From Straminergon stramineum (taxonomy: Eukaryota > Streptophyta > Bryopsida > Hypnales > Calliergonaceae): a stretch of DNA of 64,000 bases. Numbering within the stretch: the first letter of the stretch is position 1; each line of letters opens with the position of its first letter. Shown piece by piece: positions 47,310 through 57,134 of the stretch. Location: assembly GCA_963920665.1 (NCBI GenBank), contig OY987265.1, positions 11,537,001-11,601,000 on the forward strand, written 5' to 3'. Under the pieces are notes generated by a model. The model was given only the letters and a program-made list of their open reading frames with translations, was not told the origin of the DNA and ran no database searches. The translations under genes were made by a program, and so were the position numbers.

Positions 47310-49571
47310 CACTACAAGAGAAAAAAGTGTTTTAAGTATAGTCCTAGTAGTATAGTCCTGTGAGTAATGATCTGAAAGGTGTGTTTATAGTAAAATTTTA
47401 CTAAAAACACCCTGTAGTGCTGTAAATTTTTCAATTTTGTGTCAATTTGATTTTTCAAGTGTAAATTGGGTTGTCAATTTGCCTCATTTCCATTAGTAAG
47501 TCAATTAGCAATATAAATCCTTCGTTAGAATTGAATGGGTGGATTTGCTAGGATTTGAAGCAAGGCGAATTGATAAAGATTTAAAAGTCAAGTTGAATAG
47601 TTGTAGCTCTCTATGAAAAGTCATCTTCCCAGTTTTGGGACTATAAGTTCAAAGGTCGATTTGCTTTTAAGTTAGTTCATACAGGTCGTATGACTCACTA
47701 TATTTTGGCGATTCTATTGTAAAAATTCTCAAGCTTTAAATTTGTAATTGTTGAATTGTTTTTGTTGAGAAAGTAGTACTTGTCTATTTGGCTGAGTGAT
47801 TCGGCCTTGGTTGTTGTGGTGGTTGCCTGTAGAGCTTCAGTCAAGTCGAAATTGGAAGAATTGAAGCAACTGTGCTACGATCTAATTGATGTACTGAAAT
47901 TTGTGTGTATGTGTATCTTGGATGATTACTAAATATATACTTGTGTGAGCATTTGTGGTGAGACTTAGAGATTAATCAACTATGCAATGGTGCTTGTGTG
48001 ATGAATTGAGAATATTGTCAATTTGATTGTGTATTTTTGAGCATGGAAGTTGTGTCATAAAATTATCAAGTAAATTAATTAATTAATTGCCAAGTGTGGT
48101 CAATATAATTTTGGGTGCTATGTGGTTGTATGAGGGGTGTTTGAATAATCTATTTGGCTAAATTAGTTGTGAATCCAAATTGGAACTATGAAGACAAATT
48201 GATGATCTCTTGAAATAATTAATTAATAAATGTGTGAAGTGTGGAATTATTCAGTCATATGGAAAATCCAGTTGTTGAGCTGTAGAATTATATTGTTATG
48301 AAATTAAATTTCTAAGTTATAGTATGCATGAGTGCGTACTAGTAAAAAAATTGCAAATTGATAATCTATGTCAAGTTTACTACAAAGCTATGATGCTAGC
48401 TAAATTATTAATAAATGTTTAGATGCAGTCAATGTGTGTGTGTAGTTTGTCAAATCGATATAAAACAATGAACAGTCTACTGGATAGTAATAGATCCTGG
48501 TTGTTTGTCAAATTGAGTAAAGTTGTACAATGTAAGTCCAAATGACCGATTAAGTCTAATTGATAGCGTATTGGTTAGATTGTATTGGAGAGTCTCAAAT
48601 ATACATGGGCCAATTATAACAAGTGTAGGATATGATGCAAATTGATGAACTGAGTTTTGAATTAAATTAAATTATATGGCTCACGCTAAAAATATTATAA
48701 ATAAAATCTGAAATTACGTCAAATCATATATAAAGTATATCTGGTAGTTGGGATTTGCCTTTGCTATAGAAGGGAGTCAAGTCGACAGTGTAGTTGGAGG
48801 TAGGTGGAAAGTCGACTAGTCTTTACATTACACCTTGTGCACGGTGATAGGTCTAGTTTCTTGGTTGTGTGTCCATGGATGGATAATAAGGCCAATTGAC
48901 TCAACCACATACAAGCTCAAAGATAAATTGATTTAAAGGGAGAATGGAGCGAAATGGGTTGACGTGAAGAATTACTCAAGCCCCAAGAAAGAACTAATTC
49001 CTTCTTTTGGAATTTTTGATTGCACGGAATTAGGGGACCGAATTATTTTGCAATTAAATCAATACGGTTTAGACGGATGAGAGAAAAAAAAAGGATTGAA
49101 TTTATGTGCAAGATATTTGATATTTTTATAAATATTTATACAATATTAATATTAAGTGGCTAGAGCATGCATAAAGACAAATTGACAATTCCCCGACAAA
49201 TTGACTTGAGAATTGACATGAGCCACACACTAGACAGGATTGTGACATCATCCATTGAGTCTATAATATAGCATTGGGAATTTGGACTGTGAAAAATTGA
49301 CATTTAAAATATTTCCTTAGGTTATTTCTTGAATTAAACCATAAAACACAATAGATAAATATTCAAAATACGAAAACAAGTAACCTTAGTCAAGCAAACG
49401 TTGGACTTATTGACCTTTCCTTAGGAATTACCAAACCCACCCACCCCCTATACTATATTTCCTTGGGTTTTATAGAATAGGCAAAACCTACATTACACCC
49501 CCCTTTTAGGTCACTACATAAAAGACTATACTACCAAGACTGTATTTAAAACACCCCTTTCTCTTATGGTG
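47310..49571. mobile_element. CACTA-type element (2262 bp) with TCA target duplication
   Basis: TCA at 47307-47309 and 49572-49574. Ends are CACTACAAGAGAAA and, inverted, CACCATAAGAGAAA, with homology continuing about 50 bp (GTGTTTTAA..A.AGTC, TAGTATAG). Many copies of a CAAATTGA-like word in both orientations are scattered inside (for example near 49190-49215), as expected for subterminal transposase-binding repeats. No transposase frame remains. Confidence 0.8.
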
Positions 49572-49574
49572 TCA

Positions 49575-50739
49575 CCACCCATCGTGCAAAATGAAAGTAT
49601 GATTTGGCTCACAAAATGCCAGGCCATCCACTTTGTAAGCCGGGTGGAAGTGTTGCAATCCACCTGTAACTTGTTAACAAGCCAATCTTGGTGTACTCAC
49701 AGGTAAGAATCTACTATAGAAGGTACCGATATCAGTAAAAATGCAGCCATCTTGTTGAGAAATTTGAGATTCTCTTCTATAAAACATGTTGTAGTATCTC
49801 CAGTTGAAGTCAACATGAAAATATGATAATATGACCAGTCTAGTAATAGTAAATAGGCACAGTAGCAAATACTGGCGGTATTTTGGGGCACCCACCTTAC
49901 CTAGGCTGGTATGGCTTGCTCCACAAGCTTCTTGCCAGTTTTTTTTCCCCAGAGCCGTGAGAGACGGTAGACACGGCGTGTAAGTTAGTGATCAGTTTCT
50001 GAGTGATCCTTGCATCCTTTCAATTGCTTGCTGCAATGAGGAAATTGTAATTCTTTTGTGCATCCGATGGATTACTCAAAAGGACTCCAATTGTATTGAC
50101 TGAAAGACTGTGGATTGTCAAGAAATGGAACTCACATGGAATTGCAGAACTCTCTCTGTGGGTCTATCAATTCGATTATGAACTTGTCGATCAATCATGG
50201 AGTTGATGCAAATAATCATAATAATATGTCCTCTTGCAGGTCTGGGTTCAACAATCTGGAAACCAATTATGTGGTCCAATTTGCAAAATTGGAGCAATTA
50301 ATTCAAAGCGCCAAAATTGTGATATTAATTAGAGTGCACAAAGCTCTTGAAACTGGAATTAACGAGTTAGCATACATCTAGATGGGCATTTTGAACATAC
50401 TTATCAATTCTGGGAATTTTTGCCAATTTGTGTTTGGTATAGCCTTCATTTCGCTGCATGTGGTTGTTTTGAGGAAAGAACAACTTTTGAGGCTGCGTGC
50501 TTAGTTTCATTCATTAAGGTTATATGCAAATCTTGCATCTCTTGCTGCAACAAAGATATTGGAATTCTTTTACGATTACTCAAAGAATTCCAATATTGAA
50601 TTCTAACAAAATTGGGACAAATTTGGTAGATTCTTACAAAGTGGAACATGTAATACATAAGGTTGCTTAGAAATTGTATATGGTAGTTTGTTCTAAAAGC
50701 ACCCACCTTCTTCAAATCGATCCTATAATTAGGTGTTAA
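49575..50739. other. Intergenic DNA with a possible small decayed gene
   Basis: 49920-50480 is less AT-rich than its surroundings. One plus-strand frame from the ATG at 50136 to 50381 gives 81 aa starting MELQNSLCGSINSIMN; it crosses a TCTTGCAG|GT site. I recognise no family. This could be a decayed exon or chance. Confidence 0.25.
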
Positions 50740-52901
50740 TCCCTTAAGTTACTTGACTATGTTTTCACCCAAAATACTCCAAAATTGTCATTTCTAGTTC
50801 AAGTACTAAATTTTTGAAAAAAACCCATTTTTGGACACACGTAATCATAGGATCTTGTAGTATACTCACTTGAGAACATGTGGTAAAAATTTCAGAGGAT
50901 ATCCACTGCATGGATTGCAAGATATAAGCATTCAAATTCACTTGAATCACTTTTTTGGCCTTGAGAAAAATAGGGCAGCTACACTTCACAAGCTCATTTT
51001 TCTATGAAAAAATGTCCAAAATGGTGGTGCTTCCACTATAAGAAATCCACTTTTTAGGTTGTGTTTTACCACTAATACATGATGTCCAAAAAAACATGAT
51101 GATGTCAAAGGGCAACTAGCCCAACAAAGTAAATTTTTGTGGACGTTGTGGAGAACATTGGCACATTACTGTAAAACTAAGTTGATGTTATCATTGATGT
51201 TGACATTTTATTTGATATGATTGAAGAAATGTTGATGTTTTCTAGAATGCCAACAAAACTTAGGTTGCCATGTTAGCAAGTAAATCCATTTTAACTATAA
51301 TTAAGTTAGTAAAAATTCCTATGGTCTATGGTAAAATGCTGACCATTTGTAAAAAATTTAAAGGAAGGGAAACCACATGGCATGCTTTGCTAAAAAGGGA
51401 AATGGATGGATGTACACTATGGATGAAAAAAATCGTCTTTATACAAGCAAGGGGTAGGAAGTGAAACAATTGATATAGGATATGTAAAGCAAGAATTGTG
51501 TTTAATGTAAAATGTTTGTAACAATGACTAGACATCAGAAACAACATCTAGATGTCTAAAACAACTTTGAGGTGTACAATGGCCAAGTTCCCATATTTTT
51601 TTGTCTCATTATGGATGAATAAGGGATATAAATATAACCTCTACACCCTTAAATCTTAGTAACTTGCAATGAAGAAATTCCTTCATTTTGTCATCAAATT
51701 TTTTCTTTATGGTGGATGATAAGTTTTCTTCAATTCTTTTGGAATTCAACAATTTTGCTTGTTCATTTTATTTTATTTTTAATTTATTTGAAATAATTAT
51801 ATTTTGTTGATCTTCCCTTATGAGTATAGTATGTACCAATTGATGTCTCAAAAAAAGTCTAGACATCTAATTTGGTGTCTCAAAAAGTAGCATTAAAATT
51901 TTTAAATGACATAAAAGCGTGTTAACTAGGCATCATCATTGATTACCACATCACTTTTCTTGCCACCATGTCAAGTACCATGTCATAGACAAGCTTGATG
52001 AAAAAAATCCCACATGGCTCTTCTTGCCTACATGACCTTTACATGGTGTCTACGTGTTGCATCATGGGGAGCTTGCAAAAGCATGTTTTCAATGATGTTA
52101 GAAAAAAACAAGCTAAAATTGGGTGTTTTTTTTCAAATTCTCGGACGTTTTTGGCCTATTCATTATAATGAATTTAGGTGACATCCAAATTGACTACTCC
52201 CATGTCAAATTGAACACCTGGAGACATTTTTTTTCATGTTCAAAAAGAAATCCAATTTCTTTTAGTGTTCTTTGGATTCTTTTTCCTAGATGAGTTATCT
52301 AGGTGCTTAAAAAAATTTCACATCATTTGGAATTGTAAAACATTTAGGAAAAAATTAGTAAGTAGAAAGAAGTAGAGAATGATTCAAAATACACAATTGT
52401 TAAGAACTTAGTTATGGAATTGAAAAATGCCAATCCCAATGGTTGCAATGTCATAATAAACAACCTACATCCTATCATTTTATTTTATTTCCAAAAATAT
52501 TAAAAATCAAGTTAAATTAAGGACTTCAAAGTTTATTTTAGAGTAGAGAATCCATAACTGCCACAAACTAAAACATCTCATAACTTTGACTCATAGATCA
52601 AAATGGAATAATTTAAAGCTTTCCACGTGTATATAAATCTAGAAAAATAATTTCAAAATTTTATTTATGAAAAAAGCATTTTTTTTATTTGCTTGGACTG
52701 CTTGCCTAGGAAAAAAGTAACATATAAGGCCATAACTTTTGAATCTTATTTCCAAATGTCATGAAGTTTAGTGCATATGAAAGATATTCCTCATCTCCAC
52801 CTTTTCTTCAAATGTTAGCCTAAAATATGAAAATCTTTAGTCACACATATCTACCCAAAATTTCTACGTTGCCAAAAAATACATGCTCGTCCTTTTAGGG
52901 G
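50740..52901. mobile_element. TTAA-bounded piggyBac-like element T9, with nested CACTA
   Basis: TTAA at 50736-50739 and 52902-52905. Ends are TCCCTTAAGTTACTTGAC and, inverted, CCCCTAAAAGGACG. Removing the nested 1234 bp element and one TTC leaves 925 bp, nearly equal to T7 (928 bp) and collinear with it. Confidence 0.8.
51034..52267. mobile_element. CACTA-type element (1234 bp) nested in T9, TSD TTC
   Basis: The target duplication TTC lies at 51031-51033 and 52268-52270. Ends are CACTATAAGAAATCCACTTT and, inverted, CACTAAAAGAAATTGGATTT. The related T3 at 24.8 kb shows the empty site (GGTGCTTCTTTGG), confirming the insertion. No transposase frame. Confidence 0.85.
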
Positions 52902-53163
52902 TTAAATAGAAATCAAATGGTTCTAAAATTGCTCTATGATAGATAGTAAATGGAGTGAGTATGAAGTGGGGGCACAATCAAGTATGTCAACTTTTGCTAT
53001 ATGCTTCTAGTGTGGATATACATAATATATGTTGTGGTCCATTTTGAAATTTAGTGAGAAATGTGCATTCACTTATTTAAAATAAGAACTAGCCAACCAA
53101 CTACTTTCTTATAAAGAAGGTAGAATTTGTAGAATTGAATTGATACAAACATAATTCCTTTAA

Positions 53164-53732
53164 CCCCTAAAGGACCAAATGACCATTGAACGTATGCAAG
53201 TAATCTCGGGTAGGTTTGTATGAAGTCATTTTGTAATGGATGTTCTTCAAATTTTGATACAAGGTGTGAACGTGTATTCCCAAAGTGGTAATGCAATTTT
53301 TTTTCCCAATTGGGTGCTCGGATCAAAAGTTATGCTACCCTAAATTTTTTGGTAGCTTAAGTAGCATGTGCAAAACACCTCCTCTACTTCTAAAACTTGG
53401 CAGGCATGTAACTTACATGATTTAAGATGAAAATGTCAAAAAAAATAACCATGTGTAGTGTAAAAATATCACTTTAGGAGGAGTTAAAGGCTATTGGCCC
53501 TATCTGGAAAAGGTAAAAAAACAACTTTTTCTCCTAACTTCAAACGTTATAATCTTTCAATCCGTACAATCAAAGTTTCTGAAATTTTTTCCACACATTC
53601 CCATGGTAATCTATTACAAATTTATACGGTTGAATTTTGAAAAAAAAAATTTATTTCATTTTTTTCTCACTGCCCTAAAAAGTGACAGTTTTTCACAATT
53701 TGTGTCTAAAATGTGCCTCGGTCCTTTAGGGG
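53164..53732. mobile_element. TTAA-bounded piggyBac-like element T10 (569 bp)
   Basis: TTAA at 53160-53163 and ATAA at 53733-53736. Ends share 13 bp, CCCCTAAAGGACC. It is the inverted relative of T4. No transposase frame. Confidence 0.75.
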
Positions 53733-53736
53733 ATAA

Positions 53737-54547
53737 GGTTGCCATTGATCGCATTAATGAACCTCACTTGTTCTTTAGTGCAAGTCAGCATGCTACTTCT
53801 CAAACCATGTGTGCATTTTGCCACACCTACTGTTAGAAATAGGTGCCTAGAGCTGACATCTTCAAAAAACCATAACTAATTCAATACTACTTCAAAAATT
53901 ATGAAACCACTTTTCATGCATTCCACTTTTTCTCATCTTTCTCTGAAAAATAAGCAAAAAATTATTCCCGTCTACGGTAGCCCATGAGAGAGGCAGACCA
54001 GCCCTTAAGTGGGCGCTTTTAGAGCATTCTACCTTAACCCTCATTCGACAAAAGCTTTGTTCTCGAGCTGGTGGTAGGAGCATCAGGGAGAATAAATTAT
54101 ATAGCACCTGCGAGGACTGACAAAGCAGCAGCAAAGTCTGTAGAATAAAATGGTTGTACTAATATCTGTTATTCGGTAGCAAACTCTGACGGATGGTACA
54201 AATTTCAATTCCGTGATTTAGGAAGCATTTTGTTATTACTGTACTTAGAATTGCAATGAAGTTCACAAAATGCATCCATCCCCCTCCAGAAGTTTGATGA
54301 GCCAGAGCCAGATGAATATATGCCAGTCGCGCATGCTAGTTGTAATATATGCCTTCGCGACATGCAGGGAGACGGGGATGAATCAACTGCTCGATCGCTG
54401 TCAGAAATTTCCACTGTCTGTCTTCATTTGCTGTCCGGCCTGTAGTATTTTGCACAGAGAAAGCGGGAATCGAGCGGCAATTCTACCGCCGATGAGAAGG
54501 TATTGAGTGTAGTCAGAATTTGAGAACCAACTGGTGCACGAGTTTAA
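53737..54547. other. Mixed intergenic DNA with a short GC-richer patch
   Basis: 54245-54510 is less AT-rich. A plus-strand frame reads DEPEPDEYMPVAHASCNICLRD, faintly like the start of a RING finger, but no cysteine/histidine series follows in frame. No gene is called. Confidence 0.3.
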
Positions 54548-54786
54548 CCCCAAAAGGACCAATTAAGAGCTCGAATTGGGTTTAATATTTTTTAGCAGTT
54601 TTAGAAAGGTCATATAATTATGGGCTGTTACGTGTTCAGCATTATTCGTTTTGTCACCAATACAAGCTATGTTCTTCACTGATTGTAGTGATATACAATT
54701 AAACTTCACTTGAAAATTAATATATGTTTGACGATATGTTTTGTCGAACTGGTCATTTTAAAACCATAGCTTAAATCCTCTGCGGG
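54548..54786. mobile_element. TTAA-bounded piggyBac-like element T11 (239 bp)
   Basis: TTAA at 54544-54547 and 54787-54790. Ends are CCCCAAAAGGACC and, inverted, CCCGCAGAGGATT. Confidence 0.6.
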
Positions 54787-54790
54787 TTAA

Positions 54791-55897
54791 CACTAAGCAA
54801 ATTGTCGGAAAGAGGACGATGGGTAGGCGAGTAAGGGTGGGCAGAGCTCCTTCTGTTAACAATTTTGGCTGTGGAGATGGCGGTGAAGTCAAAGACTCTG
54901 GGTCAGAGGTTCTACTAACTTAATGAAAGTCTTGTTTGAGATACCACCACCCAAAGGCTGAAAGTTTTGCACATCCTCATTTCACATTTCAAAAATTTCA
55001 AATTAGGATGTGCACAAAATTTCAAGTTTTTGAATGTACTCCATTGGTACATAGTGGCTACGTACAAAGTGGCAAAAAAACAGTCACTTGGGCACAAATT
55101 GGAACTCTTTACCTTAGTTCTACTAACAAGGACGTAGATAGCAAATGTTTCCCGTGTTAGTATGGAATGGTGGTCAAGCACATTGATGAGGTTTCCAAAA
55201 TGAATAGAAGCTTTCAGCTAACACAATTTTAACATCCCAATGTTGTTCCGAGTATTGTTCTAAGTTGCACGATTGATTGATTTCGTGTCCTTCCAGGCAT
55301 ACTCAGTGGAATAGCACATTGATTTCGATTCATGCAGATCTGCAGAGTTTACGATAATGTCCCAATTCGATTCAGTGATGGTGTTTGGCAAAATTCGAAG
55401 TCTGTGGATCGATTCATTACTTGAATAAGAATTTGCATCCTGATGACATTGCAATTAGCGCATATTCGCAGAATCCACACTACAGTACACATGCTTTCGT
55501 TGAAAAAGACGATGTTCATCGTGTAAAACGTGATTGTTTGTTATGATTGCCATTACCAGACATTATGGTTTCTAATCTTTCTCCAGTCTCATCATTGAAT
55601 CCTTCAAATCCCTGCATTATAATCATTTGGCATTGTGAGATACTGCCACCGGCAGTGGCTGGAAGTTTCTGTTATTTCAGGCCGTCTACAATCATTTGTG
55701 CCACTTGCAGCATTTGAAAGAGTAGTTCTCATAATACGCCGGCATTTAGTGTGACTTAGTTTGTTCCTGGCCGATTGGCCACTGCAAGATCAATCAATAG
55801 CACATCACTGATCGAACTATGATCTCCTGGAAGATTAACCAATTACCAGTCTAAACCAGGGAACAGCTTTCCTGAAAACGAAATCGATCAACCGATA
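54791..55897. other. Intergenic DNA
   Basis: A 34-codon frame (MGRRVRVGRAPSVNNFGCG...) at 54820-54924 is unremarkable. A short foldback (TTTTGCACATCCT / AGGATGTGCACAAAA) lies at about 54964-55020. Nothing else recognised. Confidence 0.4.
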
Positions 55898-56677
55898 AGG
55901 TAAAACAGCCCATCACTGACCCCATTATGGTTTTCTTTTAGTGATTGAGATTTGGGCCACATTCAATGTCTTAACAACTGGAATGGAGTAATTAGTGACC
56001 ACAACAGGAACTTTCAGTATTTTAGTGTTAAGGTAACCAACCCATTTCCAACCACTTAAGTAATTATGCATAATTGGAGCAGAGGTTTTTTGAATGCAGA
56101 ATTTTTGGCATGTGCAAAAATAGAGTTTAGAAGGATTGCATAATTTTTCAGAATTTTATTACTCTCTTTGACCTGTAATGGTGGTATAGAGCTTTCTATT
56201 TGTGACCATATGCTAATTGCAAAATCGACTAAGGGCTGGTTGCAATATTGAGAGCCTTGCAACCAATCATAATGTGACACAACTACTCTAGGAACACCAC
56301 AACTTCATGGAAAGAAAGGATCCTACATATTGGAAATGGGGGGTGATCAGAAATGGATTGGCTACCTTAGTTCACTGTAGGAAGTCCCTTTTTCAGGTCT
56401 TCTGTGTTAGAAAACATTGTGACCGCAATAGGTGAGTAAGATGAGTGTTACAGATCTGTATGGGTTGATTTTGGGGTAGTCTACAGACTCTTTTAGGTTG
56501 TGATGGGCTGAACACTTCAAAAATTCATAACAAATTCACACTTTGTCGAAAAACTATAGTTTCAAATTCTCTCGCCATTTCTATCACTTGACCTTCTCTG
56601 ATTAAAAAAAAAGTAGAAAATTTCAGAAATGACAAGAGGGCAGACCCCCATTTGGTATGTAATGGACTGTTTTACCT
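55898..56677. mobile_element. TA-target MITE, family M-like, outer element (nested host)
   Basis: TA at 55896-55897 and 56678-56679. Ends are AGGTAAAACAGCCCATCACT and, inverted, AGGTAAAACAGTCCATTACA. Without the inner insertion and its TA it is about 441 bp. Confidence 0.65.
56031..56367. mobile_element. TA-target MITE nested in the previous element (337 bp)
   Basis: TA at 56029-56030 and 56368-56369. Ends are AGGTAACCAACCCATTTCCA and, inverted, AGGTAGCCAATCCATTTCTG. It has the CCACTTAAG subterminal word of family M. Confidence 0.7.
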
Positions 56678-56811
56678 TATACCGCACGGACTTGGGCATG
56701 AAAATGATGAACTCACAGTCCTGAATAACTGGCACGTCATTATATATGTATGAATTCATTGTCAATGTTCGCATCAAACCGCGCAACGTAATGAGTTAGA
56801 GCTCGAATCCA

Positions 56812-57060
56812 AGAATCCTAGAAGAATATGAGTGTTCGATCAAAGCGGGGGATGCGTGGCGACCATCGATCTACCGAGCAGGAATTCTACCAGGCCGATC
56901 GAAGCAAACGCCAGCCTAGTGAATTCCCTTTCCACAGCAACGGCAGCACACTCCTACTCCGATCCTCCAGCTTCGTGCCATAATATAATGCTCTACGTAC
57001 GTACCCCATCTAACAACGCCGATACAACTAGCGTCCTCATCGACGCCGCGTCATGAAGTA
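56812..57060 (-). pseudogene. Duplicated fragment of the GRAS gene tail
   Basis: 56812-56946 matches 57081-57200, which covers the last codons and the start of the 3' flank of the GRAS gene. Shared words are AAGAATCCTAGAA, CATCGATCTACCG, GCAAACGCCAG and TTTCCACAGCAACG. Read on the minus strand it gives LAFAS then loses the frame, and a new stop follows. It looks like the remnant of a tandem duplication with a period of about 270 bp. Confidence 0.6.
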
Positions 57061-57134
57061 GCTAGCTAGAAATAATTCAAAAGAATCCTAGAAAAAATTA
57101 ATATGAATTTTCAAAGCGGCCCCTATGCATCGAT

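Noticed and set aside
50136..50381. Small protein gene of 81 aa
   Set aside because: Kept only as a weak possibility in the intergenic entry; no family, no support beyond an open frame.
54270..54506. Possible RING-finger gene
   Set aside because: Only CxxC-like pairs are visible, the series of ligands is not completed in any one frame, and stops intervene.
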